Assembly: GCA_016584305.1 (NCBI GenBank)
Contig: JACEEZ010020527.1
Span: 160,001-224,000, forward strand
Reading direction: 5' to 3'
From: Chionoecetes opilio
Lineage: Eukaryota; Arthropoda; Malacostraca; Decapoda; Majidae
DNA: 64,000 nucleotides
Shown here: one piece after another, positions 23,471 to 35,604 of the stretch
How the letters are laid out: each line of letters starts with the position of its first letter
How positions within the stretch are numbered: position 1 is the stretch's first letter
Made by a program: the position numbers and the translations under genes
Notes under the pieces: model-generated
Seen by the model: the letters and a program-made list of their open reading frames with translations, nothing else
Databases searched by the model: none
Told to the model about the DNA's origin: nothing

Positions 23471-23692
23471 TATGTTGTTTTTATGATTCCTGATTTGATT
23501 TATTATATCATCATATGTTGAAAAAACTGGGTAAAAAGATGAAATGTGTGGTAAAATATGTGGTCATCTTGGGGGTCTTGGCACCAATTATAATAATTAC
23601 CATTAGTAAATTGTTCGGCTATCGCGATTTCGGGTATCGCGCGCCGATAGCGGCACCAATTAGGTGCGATAGCCGAGGCTTGAGTGTATATA

Positions 23693-24735
23693 CAGTCGAC
23701 CCTCGGTTTAACGGACTTCGGATTTAACGGACTCCATTTGTGTGACAAATTTGCGGGCAAGAATGGCATGTCAGACCGCTTATCGCCACTCGAATTGTCA
23801 ACTCAACATAATTTATTATTTTCTCATTTTATTTTGGAATGCTTGGGTTTTAAAGAGTTTTGATTATCAGATATTAAGATATATAAGGAAGGAGCCTGTG
23901 TTGCTAGTGATTTAGTGGTAGAAGGTCTGTATTGCTTAAAATAGTGACTATTAGTGATATGGCGTGGCCGCTGCAGGACTGTCTCCCTGTCACCCCAACA
24001 CCCTAAATCACCCTTAGCTAAGGTGACACGCAGTGCTACACTGACCTAATTAGTGACACGTGTATAGAGCAGCTCATCATAACCATATAATATATACAAT
24101 AATGAGCATTAGTCATGATAATAAGCAATACATTTGACAGTCACGGCCTGTGTCTAGCTTGTAATCATTTGTTTGTTTACCTTACATCAGCCAGACGGCG
24201 AGAGAAAACGTCAACATTTTAGGGATAACTCATCACTTTACGGGAGACTTTTTCTTCCTTTTTATCTCAGTTTTGGGTGATTATAATGTCTCATGATGCT
24301 GCTGCTGCTGCCGCGGCCGCGCTGCCAGGCTTGGAGGAGCGCCTTGCTTGTATTTTCATATCTTTACTCATATGTATGTATAATAGCCATTGAAATGCGA
24401 TTATATGTCTACATTCACCTAGAATAATGATATTTCATAGTATACCAAGCAGTAATGAGCGAGCCTGGATGCTTACTACCTCTCCTAATACCAGTCCCGA
24501 ACAGTCATGGGCGAGTGTGCCAAATCCCTGATGTAGCGCCAGTCACTGTTTACCTCCCAACATAGCTACACGGTCTGGTTGTGTTTGTGATTATTTCTCA
24601 TTTATTTCACATTCTTTCCTGTGTTTTTCCTATATTTTCACACCCCTTGGGAAAATACCCTCGCACTAACGGACAATCGGCTTTAACAGACCACTTCTCC
24701 CCCCCCCTTTAGTCCGTTAAATCGAGGGTCGACTG
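23693..24735. mobile_element. Tigger-like family D copy 3 (divergent ends)
   Basis: Ends CAGTCGACCCTCGGTTTAAC and the complement of CAGTCGACCCTCGATTTAAC, with TA at 23691-23692 and 24736-24737. The internal 23790-24120 and 24540-24720 match family D at 15195 in inverted orientation. At 24286 a short frame MSHDAAAAAAAALPGLEERL starts and stops at 24393; it might be a leftover start of a transposase, which is only a guess. Confidence 0.8.
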
Positions 24736-24781
24736 TATATATATATATATACACATATAAACACCAAAATATATATATATA

Positions 24782-26212
24782 CAGTATTTGCCGGCGCATA
24801 AGACACACCCGTATTTTACATCATTATTTTGAGAAAAAATATATATTAGTGTTTTGAAGACATATTTACTTTTCGCAAATTGATTAAGTTATTAAAAAAA
24901 AGGTTTTGTAAGGGAAAACAAATTATTTTGAGCATGTACCCAAATACAATATTCACAGTGCAGTGAATGTGAATGAAAAATGATACTAGTTAAAATGTAA
25001 AGCGAATGTGTAGGGTAACCAAAATCGGTCATCATTTATTGCAGGATGATCCACGAATTGCTATTCTAATATTATCTACCTATGACATTTAGCTTAGATT
25101 TAATGTTGTAAGTATGTCTTTGTTGCTTTTCTGCTATGTGTTTAGACTTTGTGGAAAAATTGCAATAAAGATAATGGTATTATTTCGGTAGTGGGCTTTC
25201 AAACGTCTTAGGATTCTTACCTCCAATATCGTGTATCTTTCTTCTTTCTGTGTATTTTGAGCCCCATTTCCCATGGTGCAATCGAATATTAATGGCAATG
25301 GCAGTGTGAAGCTTAGCAATGTTTGCGGGGCGGGCCTAGAGGGGCAGGGCGGGCACCTCCCCCCCCACACATATGTAAACAAACTTTGATTTCCGACAAA
25401 AACGCGAGCCATATTAATTCAGAAGACACCAAAACTATCCAGGAAAACTTAAGTTTCGGCCTCAAAACCGGTGGTTGCCCAATAACAAAAAATTACCAAG
25501 ATATTACACTGTAAGGTAACCATCTCTACCTGTTTGTTATTGTTGAAGGGCACCGATGTTGGGATCAAAGATATTCACCATGGTTTACACCTGTTGATTA
25601 GTCTTCCTCAGGAAGGTACAGGTCAAGGCATAATGGTATAGTGTGATTCTGCCTTGAAGAGGATGAAGTCTTGGCGCCGTGATGGGTCTTGGTCTTGGTG
25701 TGATGTGTGGTAGGCTTCTGTCCCGTCTACAGATACCGTTGCAGCCTTTTTACTAGCACTCTTTCCAGTTACAGTTTACAATTTCCTTATCCATAGATAC
25801 AGGGGTGAGGATTGAGGGATCGAGGTGGTATAAAGGCCTACCCTGTCTCCCATCCATTTACAGTGGAGAGCGGCAGTGGGACTGCGGGAGGGGGGTGATG
25901 TTTACATATGACGGCCATCTTGGCAGCAGAAACCACGACCTTGTTGTCCCACCTCTTGTTTTCTCTTAAACTATAACTTTTTCTTGGTGTTATGCATTAC
26001 TGTTGATATTATTAGTAACACAGTTACAAATTTGTGTTCAGTGGTCTACTGCTCAACACAGATCACTCCAGACCCCCTTAGTAATACACCACTGGCCATT
26101 CTGCATTATCTGTCCGACTTCTCATTAGTAATATGGCCGCATTAGACGCAGGGTGAATTTTGCATTCCCTTTCTTGGAAAAAAAACTGCGTCTTATGCGC
26201 CGGAAAATACGG
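24782..26212. mobile_element. Tigger-like family B copy 2
   Basis: Left end CAGTATTTGCCGGCGCATAA (one change from the family), right end the complement of CCGTATTTTCCGGCGCATAA. It is colinear with the copy at 21887-23470 except for deletions near 25290 and 25590. Its right TA (26213-26214) is at the same time the left TA of the next element. Confidence 0.85.
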
Positions 26213-26214
26213 TA

Positions 26215-27884
26215 CAGGGAGGTCCCGAAGATACGAGCAGTTAGGTTCCACCTGGCATAATCGTAAAGCGAAATCCCGTATAACGAAACACATAACTAAT
26301 GGTAAAATATAGGTTTGGTTCCAGGACCCCATCAATTTAAAAAAAAAAAAAAAAAAAACCAGACATGTTTTCAAGCTAAAATAAACTATAGCAAACACAA
26401 CAAACACACAGCGTCTATATTACCCACACTGTACTACCTATTCTGTAGAAAAGCATTCTGAAAGAGAAAATAGCACACAAAATAACATAACTGCACATTA
26501 ATTAAACATAAAACATGTATAACAAGCAAAAAAGACGTTGTCCTGTACGGGACGCCGCTTGATACAAGAGAAGGTAGTGTAGTGGTCCCAAGGTTGGGGC
26601 TGCACACCTGCTAATTACCCCTAAAGGTCAGGCCGTGCCATATGCTTAATTACCCTTCAGGTCACGCCTTGCTAGGGGTGACCGACTGCGGTCNNNNNNN
26701 NNNNNNNNNNNNNNNNNNNNNNNNNNNNNNNNNNNNNNNNNNNNNNNNNNNNNNNNNNNNNNNNNNNNNNNNNNNNNNNNNNNNNNNNNNNNNNNNNNNN
26801 NNNNNNNNNNNNNNNNNNNNNNNNNNNNNNNNNNNNNNNNNNNNNNNNNNNNNNNNNNNNNNNNNNNNNNNNNNNNNNNNNNNNNNNNNNNNNNNNNNNN
26901 NNNNNNNNNNNNNNNNNNNNNNNNNNNNNNNNNNNNNNNNNNNNNNNNNNNNNNNNNNNNNNNNNNNNNNNNNNNNNNNNNNNNNNNNNNNNNNNNNNNN
27001 NNNNNNNNNNNNNNNNNNNNNNNNNNNNNNNNNNNNNNNNNNNNNNNNNNNNNNNNNNNNNNNNNNNNNNNNNNNNNNNNNNNNNNNNNNNNNNNNNNNN
27101 NNNNNNNNNNNNNNNNNNNNNNNNNNNNNNNNNNNNNNNNNNNNNNNNNNNNNNNNNNNNNNNNNNNNNNNNNNNNNNNNNNNNNNNNNNNNNNNNNNNN
27201 NNNNNNNNNNNNNNNNNNNNNNNNNNNNNNNNNNNNNNNNNNNNNNNNNNNNNNNNNNNNNNNNNNNNNNNNNNNNNNNNNNNNNNNNNNNNNNNNNNNN
27301 NNNNNNNNNNNNNNNNNNNNNNNNNNNNNNNNNNNNNNNNNNNNNNNNNNNNNNNNNNNNNNNNNNNNNNNNNNNNNNNNNNNNNNNNNNNNNNNNNNNN
27401 NNNNNNNNNNNNNNNNNNNNNNNNNGGGTCTTATTGGGCCCCGGGGCCCGGGAAGAGAAGAATTTCGGGTCGGACTTTGGCAGACCTTTTTCATATGGTT
27501 TTGGGGTAGGTAAGGACAAGGGAGGGTGGGCAGACCTCTTCCACTGCCCAAAAACTCATCTCTGCGCATCTGAATCATTGTACATCGTCTTGGGATGTGA
27601 ATTTTTGTAGGCCACGTTGTCGTACCGATCCACCAGAATTATCATATTTTCAGATTGATTATCGTACAACCTTAGATAAAATCATATAGTCAGTAAATGA
27701 CTTTATAATTTTAGTAAATAATTTGTAATTTACTTTAGTAAATAACTTGGCAATTTTACTCACCCCAGTTTGAATGTCGTAGCATTGGATTTTAGATCTC
27801 GTATATTGAAAATAGACCCTAATTTACACATCTCGTATCATCGGATTCTCGTATATCGAATGCTCATATAACGGGACCTCCCTG
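26215..27884. mobile_element. Tigger-like family A copy 3, contains assembly gap
   Basis: Starts CAGGGAGGTCCCGAAGATAC and ends with the complement of CAGGGAGGTCCCGTTATATG, next to TA 27885-27886. Bases 26694-27425 are undetermined. The sequence up to 26693 follows the other copies; 27426-27600 does not match them; 27605-27884 matches the complement of 13847-14120. It may therefore be two family A pieces joined across the gap rather than one element. Confidence 0.7.
26694..27425. other. Assembly gap (732 N)
   Basis: Undetermined bases. Reading frames drawn through the gap have no meaning. The gap begins four bases into the second 107-bp tandem unit of the family A element. Confidence 1.
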
Positions 27885-27886
27885 TA

Positions 27887-28829
27887 CTATCAGTCCTACG
27901 TCTGGCAGCGGCAGCCGGCAGCAGTATCATGATGGCAGAGATTTCCTCCTCCTTCTTGGTGTTGTCTGTGACTCTGTAGGGCTGCGAGGACCCCTTGTGG
28001 AGCCCTACGATCCTTGGTGATATCCTATGATGCTATCACAGGCGTGGTAGCTGACCTGTCTTCTTCAGGAAGGCACAGGTGAGGCGGATGACAGCGTGTT
28101 GTCCTGAGAGGTAGGCAGGGCGCCAGGCGGGGCAGGTCGCTTGCCAGCAGTTTGGGCAGGGTTTTACGTCATTACTAGTTATTATACATCGTAGTGATTA
28201 TGGTGAGATGTTATATACACGTGTCATTATTTAGGTCAGTGTAGTACCGCGTATCACCTTAAATAAGAGTTATTTAAAGGTGTTGAGGTGGCGGGGTAGC
28301 CATTGACGGGGAAACATTCTTGCCACGGCCACCCCGTAACACTAATGGAAAAAAGTTTCTGTGTGACATGACCTTTAAAGGCCGTGTCAAACGTCTTGTT
28401 GACTTGTGATTGGTCGAGAAGTTTTAGAAACAGTTTGTCATTGGCTGGTGACTGATGACAAGTTTGATGACGTCATTACTCGTCCAAGCCAGTCAGGGCC
28501 TTCATACCTGTTAACTACCTAATGAGGGAGGCTTGCTGGATATGGTAGTAAGGGCAGGTAGTATCTAGGCGGTGGGAGAGCGGGTGGTAGCTGGAGATGC
28601 GACCTCCGTTGCTGGATCTGGGTCCAAGGCTCAATGGCCTCAGATCACTCGCCAATACAACATTTGGACACAACAAAGAAACCACAATTACAGTATACAA
28701 AGTATGTGCTCAGTGATGGATTATAAATGCTCTGCCTGGCTGCCTGGGCCTCTAACCTCACTGACTCACGTCATGACACCCTACCTACCCTTAAGAAAAA
28801 AAGAAGAAGGAAAAAAAAAGTTAAGTTAA
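27887..28829. other. Interval with an internal family D piece, no gene
   Basis: Bases 28190-28335 match the internal part of family D (TACACGTGTCA-TATTTAGGTCAGTGTAG onward, as at 15604-15715). The rest shows short CACAGG/ATCACAG-type similarity to the middle of family B (27990-28090) and nothing else. Confidence 0.5.
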
Positions 28830-28905
28830 AAAAAAGAGAAAAAAAAAGAGGAGGTGGTCCGAATAATGTCGAAGTTCGAATATGAGAGGGTTTACTGTAT
28901 ATATT
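28830..28905. mobile_element. Solo Tigger-like right end
   Basis: Read inward from 28897, the end is CAGTAAACCCTCTCATATTC followed by GAACTTCGAC, next to TA. No left partner is recognisable upstream. Confidence 0.5.
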
Positions 28906-28915
28906 TATATATATA

Positions 28916-28972
28916 CCGTATTTTCCGGCGCATAAGACGCAGTTTTTTTCCATGAAAGGGAATGCAAAATTC
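28916..28972. mobile_element. Solo family B end
   Basis: CCGTATTTTCCGGCGCATAA after TA, continuing as the complement of the right end of family B (AAAGGGAATGCAAAATTCA). The fragment stops after about 57 bp, 30 bp before a complete family B element. Confidence 0.75.
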
Positions 28973-29002
28973 ATATTATATTATTCAGTGTATATATATA
29001 TA

Positions 29003-31620
29003 CCGTATTTGCCGGCGCATAAGACGCACCTCCGCATAAGATGCACCCCTATTTTACAAGGAGGTTTTTAGAAAAAATAAAATATTGGTGTTTTTGAGGG
29101 AAAAAATAAATTTCGTAAATTTATCAAGTTATTAAAAAAAAAAAAGGATTTGTAGGGGAAAACAAATGATTATGAGCATGTACCTAAATAAAATATTCAC
29201 AGTGCAGTGAATGTGAATGAAAAATTATACTATAGTTAAAATGTAAAGGGAATGACGGTAATCAAAATCGGTCATAATATATTGCAGGATGCCCCCACGA
29301 ATTGATATTCTAATATTTTGCTACCTATGACATATAGCTTAGATTTAATGTTGTAGGTATGCCTTTGTTGCTTTTCTGCTATGTGTTTAGACTTTGTGGA
29401 ATATTTGAAGTATAGATATTGGTATTATTTTGGTAGTGGGCTTTCAAAAGTCCTAGAACTCTTACCGACACCATCGTGTAGCTTTCTTCATTCTGAGTAT
29501 TTTGAGCACCATTTCCCATGGCGCAATTGAATAATAATGGAATTACACGTAGTACCGAAAATCTACCGTTATTTCAGCCAGAAAGTTAAGTTAGGTTAAA
29601 TCAGATTAGGTTAGGTTAGAGGTAGGGTTTGGTTTAGTAACAGATGATATAGAGAAAAAACGAATATTACCAATAATATGACAGTGTGAAGCGTAGCAAT
29701 GTTTGCGGGGCGGACCTGGAGGGGCAGGTTGCCTCCCCTCCCACACACACATGTAAACAAACATTGATGTCCGACAAAAACGAGAGCCAGATTAATTCAT
29801 AACACATCAAAACTATTCAGGACTAAGTTTCGGCCTCGAAATCGGTGGTTGCCCAATAACATAAATTTACGAAGATATTTAGTTAACACTGTCTGTAAGG
29901 TAGCCATCTCTACCTTGTTGTTATTGTTGTAATTGTTGAAGGGCACCGGTCGGGATCGACGATATTTGCCCTGGTTTACACCTATGAATCTATCACAGTC
30001 GCGAAGGGTTGATAGTCTTCTTCAGGAAGGTGCAGGTGAAGGCTGGTTCATACTCTGAAATCACGGCAGCGTTCCGTCAGCCGTGCCTGTATTCACACTA
30101 TTTGTAATGGTTCCGTCATTTTCGGCAGTTCCTGCTCACCCTCTAAACAGACATGTGTGCCTCAGAGGATTCGAGTTGATGGAAGAATTTGCATTAATAG
30201 CACTTCTAGGATGAAGAAGAGGAGTTGAACTCTAAAAGACACTGTTTGGGTACATAAAGCCTTGAGAAACGATGATTATCAGCACGGCACAGTCTCATTA
30301 CATTAAAATATTCTTCCCCAGAAACGTTACGTGACAGGACGGTGGTGTATTGGAGCCGTGACGGTGGCGCACCGTTTAGGTGTAACACGTCTATTGTTTG
30401 AATGTAAGAAATTCTAACGGATGTGATGAGATGGTGCATGCCGTGTCACCATGATTGGTATGGTGTGATTCGGCCTTGAGGCGGACGATGTGGCGCCATG
30501 ATGGGTCTTGGTCTTGGTGCACATGTGGAAGACTTTTGTCCCGTCTACATCTACCGTTGCAGCCTTTTTACTAGCACTCTTTCATACAGTTTCCTTATCC
30601 GTAGAGTACCAGGGGTGAGGATTGAGGGGTCGAGGTGGTACAAAGCCCTATGCTGTCTCTATCCCACTTGCTTACACTGTAGCGGCGCTAAAACAAACTC
30701 ACACACACACCTGCATCGGTTTAGGCCACCCTCCCTGTCTGGGACCAGGATTAGTGGGTGACCTGACGCTGACCTGACTTGTCCTCGCCGACACAACTGC
30801 AACACCAGCCAGGTAATTCAGACAGCCACAGGACACACATAGATACACACGCCGAGCACCTCTTATCCCCACGTTGTACAATGACTCGCTGTCAAATAAA
30901 CTACGAAGCCACGACGCCCTTTCTCCATCCTTGTATGACAAACTCCCCAAGATACTACACCTTCCTCTCACCGCTCACACTAAAAAAAAAACTTTAACAC
31001 TCTCTTTGATTCACTATTCCATTTATCAACAATACTCATTCCAGCGAAAATTCCATCACCATTTCTGCCTCCTTCTATCATCTCCTTCCAACTGTTGTGT
31101 CAACTTGTGTGGCCCGAGTCGAATGCGGGTTAAGGCTACAACTAATATGCGGGATGTTTGTCTTTTCCATGGGTGCGGGGATGACTCTGAGTGGTAATGA
31201 CCCATGGTGGGTGCGCGGAGGGCGTCGCCGAGTGAAGTATCCCAGGTGAAGCAGCAGACCTGAGATATCAAGACGTTTTACCATGGAGAGCAGCAGCGGG
31301 GTGTGGATGATGTTTACATCTGACACGGCCATCTTGGCAGCAACAACCGCAATCTTGTTGCCCCAGCTCTTGTTTTCTCTTAAAATCCAACCTTTTCTTA
31401 GAATTATGCATTACTGTTGATAACACAGTTACTAATTTGTGTTCAGTGGACTACTGCTCAACACAGATCACTCCAGACCCCTTTAGTAGTCAGACACCAC
31501 CGGCTGTTCTGCATTCTCTGCCTGACCTCTCATGCACTAATATGGCCGCATTAGACGCAGGGTGAACTTTGCATTCCTTTTTAAGGGAAAAAACTGCGTC
31601 TTATGCGCCGGCAAATACGG
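29003..31620. mobile_element. Tigger-like family B copy 3 with two inserts
   Basis: Ends CCGTATTTGCCGGCGCATAA and its complement, with TA at 29001-29002 and 31621-31622. Compared with the 1.6-kb copy it carries extra sequence at about 30049-30458 and 30693-31279. The first insert starts CTGGTTCATACTCTGAAATC and includes ATCACGGCA; a faint Harbinger-like reading is possible but not convincing. The second contains a CATCGGTTT-AGGCCACCC segment and a piece resembling the SINE-related block at 51640-51780. No intact gene. Confidence 0.8.
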
Positions 31621-31634
31621 TATATATATATATA

Positions 31635-32583
31635 CACTGGTACCTTGACTTACGAGTGCACCAACTTACGAGTTTTCCGAGTTACGAGCAGTCGCTCGGT
31701 CTATTTTTTGCTTTGAGTTGCGAGCCAAAATCCGAGGTACGAGCGAGCTTCTGATACGCCGCCGCTAGTTAGCGCAGCGAACGCCACAACATCCGCCCAG
31801 CATCCGGCGTATCACTCGTTTTGCAGGAAATTGGTACTCCGGAGGAGCCAGCGGCGGAGGAGGTTATCTCTACAAGTGAGATAAAGGAAATGTTGGGCAT
31901 GTGGAAGAGACTTTCAGAGTTTATTGAAAGGAAACACCCAGAAAAAGTTGCAACTGGTCGTGCATCTGCGCTATATAATGGACACTTGCCTAACTCATTT
32001 CCGAAACATTCTGAAAGGGAGGATAAAACAAACCTCCTTGGACAGGTTTTTATTGAAACGCCCTGCAGATGAAAGTGAGGAAAGCATGGCGAAAAGGACA
32101 AAAATCAGTGAAGAAGATTAAGTGAAGCGAAAGTAAAGTGAAAAAAGAAAAAAAAATCAGCAATTAAGTTCAGCGATAAAGTGTAGCATTAAGAGTGTAG
32201 CGAGTAAGTTAAGTTAAGAGATTAAGCGATAGAGTTTATGACGAACGAAAGCGACCGAAAAAGCACAAAACGAACTCCTCCACCTCCGCCAGCATCTTCC
32301 GTTAGCCCAAGTCATCTGATCTCCAAGGTAAATACACTTTATAAAACCAGTTTATTTCTTTACATTCTCTTTTATTATGTTTTTATACAATATTTGTCAT
32401 TTATAAATACATTTTTCTTATTTAAAAACACGTAACAAAAAATTGGGGTGTTTTTTTTGGGGCTGGAACGGATTAATGGTATTTCAATTAATTTCAATGG
32501 GGAAAATTGATTTGATATACGAGCAAATTGAGTTACAAGCTCGATCAATGAACGAATTAAACTCGTAAGCCAAGGTACCGCTG
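31635..32583 (+). mobile_element. Tigger element family K with transposase tail
   Basis: Left end CACTGGTACCTTGACTTACG; right end, inward, CAGCGGTACCTTGGCTTACG; TA at 31633-31634 and 32584-32585. It encodes the C-terminal part of a Tigger transposase, which fixes the family assignment for this whole style of terminal repeat. The HTH and DDE parts are gone. Confidence 0.85.
31821..32121 (+). pseudogene. Tigger transposase C-terminus, frameshifted
   Basis: Frame one (31821-31985) carries EEVISTSEIKEMLGMWKRL, EFIERKHPEKVATGRASAL. A shift near 31975 leads into DTCLTHFRNILKGR, KQTSLDRFLLKR and ends KISEED with a stop at 32121. This is the conserved end of TIGD1-like Tigger transposases, in which a helical segment (SEI.E...W..L..F.EK.HP) is followed by FR..L..R..Q.SLDRFL. 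The single frameshift and the loss of the N-terminal two thirds make it inactive. Confidence 0.9.
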
Positions 32584-32597
32584 TATGTATATATATA

Positions 32598-33628
32598 CCG
32601 TATTTTACGGCTTATAAGACGTTGCATCTTGGAAGACACACCCTGATTTTAGAAAGAAATTTCTAAGAAAGAAAGAAAAATAAAATAGACCACCAAAACA
32701 ATTTCATTTCAGTCATTTTCACACAAGAACACACTCACTATTCATTATCTTCATTCAGCACTGCTCATCAGCCATTTTTATTTTCTAGCTTGTATGCAAT
32801 AGTATAAGTACCGTATTTTCCGGCTCACAAGACACACTTTTTTCCCAAAAAAATACCCTGAAAAATACTCATGCGTCTTCCAAGACGAATGTTGTAGGAG
32901 GTTAGCTTAGGTAGCTATTCAATTCAGCCTCTTATATGATGTAACCTCAGTACTTATCTGTTACAAGTATTTCAAATACCATAAGACATTCAAATCAATT
33001 AATCTGTCTACACGCTGTGATGTTTGCTGCGGTACAGGCGGGAGCCATTCCGCCTCGGCAGATTGGCGCCAACAGCCATTCCGTGTATAAGGATTTATGT
33101 TTGTAACATTAGATGAAAGTTTGTATACTTATGTACATGCAGCCATTAAAAATACTACACGCATACAGGAAAATTCAAACAATATGAGGTGAGGCACAGG
33201 AGGCAGGCAACGTAGTGAGGCATGGGAGGATGTGAGAGGTGTTTACACTCAGGACGACAAAGCCAGACTTAGCTGATCGCCACACCAGGCAGGCACACAG
33301 CTGCACACCACCCCGGTCGGGTCTGCTTTCAGTTCGTTTTCAATTTCTTATGTTCTTATGTTCACTCCCGCCGTCCGACCTGCGTGTACATGTTCAGCCA
33401 GCCAACATGACGATTTACTTATACTATCGCACACAAGATAGAAAATAAAAATGGTTGATGAGCAGTGCTGAATGAAGATAATGAGTAGTGGGTGTGTTCT
33501 TGTGTGAAAATGACTGTATATCGGACAACAGTTTTGGTGGTCTGTTTTTATATTTTTTCCTACAAATTTGTTTCCAAAATCAGGGTGCGTCTTCCAAGAT
33601 GCAGCGTCTTATAAGCCGTAAAATACGG
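32598..33628. mobile_element. Tigger-like family L
   Basis: Ends CCGTATTTTACGGCTTATAA and its complement, TA on both sides (32596-32597, 33629-33630). At 32811 a further related end, CCGTATTTTCCGGCTCACAA, follows a TA, so an old partial copy lies inside. The interior has inverted stretches around CAGCACTGCTCATCA and CTTCCAAGA(C/T)G. No coding. Confidence 0.8.
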
Positions 33629-33760
33629 TATATATTTTGTTCATCAGTGTTTAAGTATCGTCTGCCATCCCGTTATCGCTACCAACGTATGTACTTGCCT
33701 TGCAGTACACTTTTATGCCCCTGTAGCTTGCGTTGTTTGTGGTAATAAATTTTGCACATA

Positions 33761-34540
33761 CAGGGAGGTCCTGAAGATACGAGCAGTTAGGTTCCACCTG
33801 GCATACTCGTAAAGCGAAATCTCGTATAACGAAACACATAACTAATGGTAAAATATAGGTTTGGTTCCAGGACCCCATAAAAAACAAAAAAAACAAAAAA
33901 CAACAACAACATATTTTTCAAGCTAAAATAAACTATAGCAAAAACAACAAACACACAGCGTCTATATTACCCACACTGTACTACCTATTCTGTAGAAAAA
34001 GCATTCTGAAAGAGAAAATAGCACACAAAATAACATAACTGCACATTAATTAAACATAAAACATGCATAACAAGCAAAAAAGACGTTGTACTATAGGGGA
34101 CGCCACGTGAAACTAAGAGAAGGTAGTGTAGAGGTCCCAAGGTTGGGGCCGCACACCTGCTAATTACCCCTAAAGGTCAGGACGCGCCATATGCTTAATT
34201 ACCCTTCAGGTCACACCTTGCTAGGGGTGACCTGACTGCGGTCCCAAGGTTGGGGCCGCACACCTGCTAATTACCCCTAAATGTCAGGCCGCGCCATATG
34301 CTTAATTACCCTTCAGGTCAAGGCTTGCTAGGGGTGACCTCACTGGGGTCAACCAAATCCCCCTTTGTCTAGCCCGGGAGTGGTAGGGTGCGCATTTTGA
34401 ACTTGATAATTTTACTCACCCTAGTTTGAATGTCCTATCATTGGATTTTCGATCTTGTATATTGAAAATAGACCCTAATTTACACATCTCGTATCATCAG
34501 ATTCTCGTATACCGAATGCTCGTATAATGGGACCTCCCTG
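33761..34540. mobile_element. Tigger-like family A copy 4 (best complete copy)
   Basis: Ends CAGGGAGGTCCTGAAGATAC and the complement of CAGGGAGGTCCCATTATACG with TA at 33759-33760 and 34541-34542. It is 780 bp, colinear with 16696-17470, including the two 107-bp units (34133-34346). Non-autonomous. Confidence 0.9.
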
Positions 34541-34910
34541 TATATAGTTTAACATCAGCACGTGCATATGTCGCTGTTGCTATTGGTTGGTCTGAATATC
34601 AGCAGACGTAAATGTCTCTGTTGATATTGGTTGGTTTGAACGCATGTAGCTTAGTCTACACACTTTTATGCCGTTGTAGCATGTGTGATCTGTTTAATTT
34701 TCAGGACAGTTTTATCATCAATGTTGTTGTGTGTTCTGTTCCTGTAATTTTGTTTTTGTTTTACTGCTGTCCCAACAGTTGCATTTCTTTCAGTTTTGCC
34801 CAACAGTTCAATATTTATTCAAAATCATTTGCTTTTGCTCCTGCCACTATTTTTTCTCTTGCCCTTTCTTGTCTTTTGAGTGACCTGCGTGTCACTGTGA
34901 GGATACAGTG
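34541..34910. other. Interval without a supported gene
   Basis: A short duplication of GTCGCTGTTG(C)TATTGGTTGGT and TCTCTGTTGATATTGGTTGGT at 34570-34637. A hydrophobic open frame at 34612-34923 resembles nothing I know and lacks support. Confidence 0.4.
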
Positions 34911-35065
34911 TGGTGGTGGCTGAGCGATGTAATGGTAACATTCCTTGTAAGATACGTTTTACCCGGTGTCGCCCAGGGTTTAGATGTTACACGAGTCAGT
35001 TGGTGCGTCTGCCCTGCAGCGTGCAGTACACACCACTCCGTACGGCCGGAGAGAGAGGACAAATG
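34911..35065 (+). mobile_element. SINE-like repeat with degenerate tRNA-type boxes
   Basis: The sequence GGTGGCTGAGCGATGTAATGG followed 35 bp later by CCCAGGGTTTAGATG loosely fits A and B boxes. The following 34994-35045 recurs at 12343-12395. Assignment as a SINE is tentative. Confidence 0.4.
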
Positions 35066-35604
35066 AGGTGCGATATAAAAAAATAGCATTGTTACACAAA
35101 AATAAGACCATAGTATGACCTCTCTAGCATGTAAAGCACATGACTGAACACTTAAAACTGAATGGGGAGATTGATTTTTAAAATCTGGTAGAATTGGTCT
35201 GGTGGTTGGGGATGTTTGGGCAAAAGTGTTTGGGGGACAGAGAAACTTTTGGACTAGTATTTATCTATATAGTGATCTTGACTTCCCACAAAAGTTTCAT
35301 ATCAATAAGTACATAAGTATCATAAATTTCTACCGGCTGCTGCTCTTAAATAATGTTGTTGTGTGGAGTGTTTGGTTTTAGTTGTGAGATTGAAAAAAAA
35401 TTACCCCTAAAGACAGTTATTTCAATGTATGCTAGAAAGAACAAAAGCCATTACAAACATGGTACTGAAACCAATTAACTTTGTTGTAGTATCCTTGACT
35501 GTATCTAAATCCCTAAAATAAGACTTATATGATCAAATTATAAAAATTAGTTTTTGTGATGAGCATGTTTTTATAAACAATATCAAAATAAAATATTTCC
35601 TTAC

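Larger units (their letters stand above)
20015..23686 (+). mobile_element. Tigger-like element family J (3.7 kb, nested inserts)
   Basis: The left end is CACTTAAACCTCGGCTATCG and the right end, read inward, CACTCAAGCCTCGGCTATCG, both next to TA (20013-20014, 23687-23688). Several CGGCTATC-CGC subterminal repeats lie inside each end. It contains a SINE body (20164-20304), the C-terminal part of a transposase (21115-21802) and a complete family B element (21887-23470). Removing these leaves about 2 kb, compatible with an internally deleted autonomous copy. Confidence 0.8.

Noticed and set aside
26642..27610. Long open frames on both strands (285-322 codons)
   Set aside because: They run through the 732-base run of N; the translated X residues are not sequence.
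30206..30439. Harbinger-like transposase fragment in the insert of family B copy 3
   Set aside because: Only a few residues resemble the N-terminal part of such proteins, many stops intervene, and the ends of the insert do not match each other well.
34612..34923. A 103-residue membrane protein
   Set aside because: Hydrophobicity comes from T-rich sequence; no splice, homology or repeat support.
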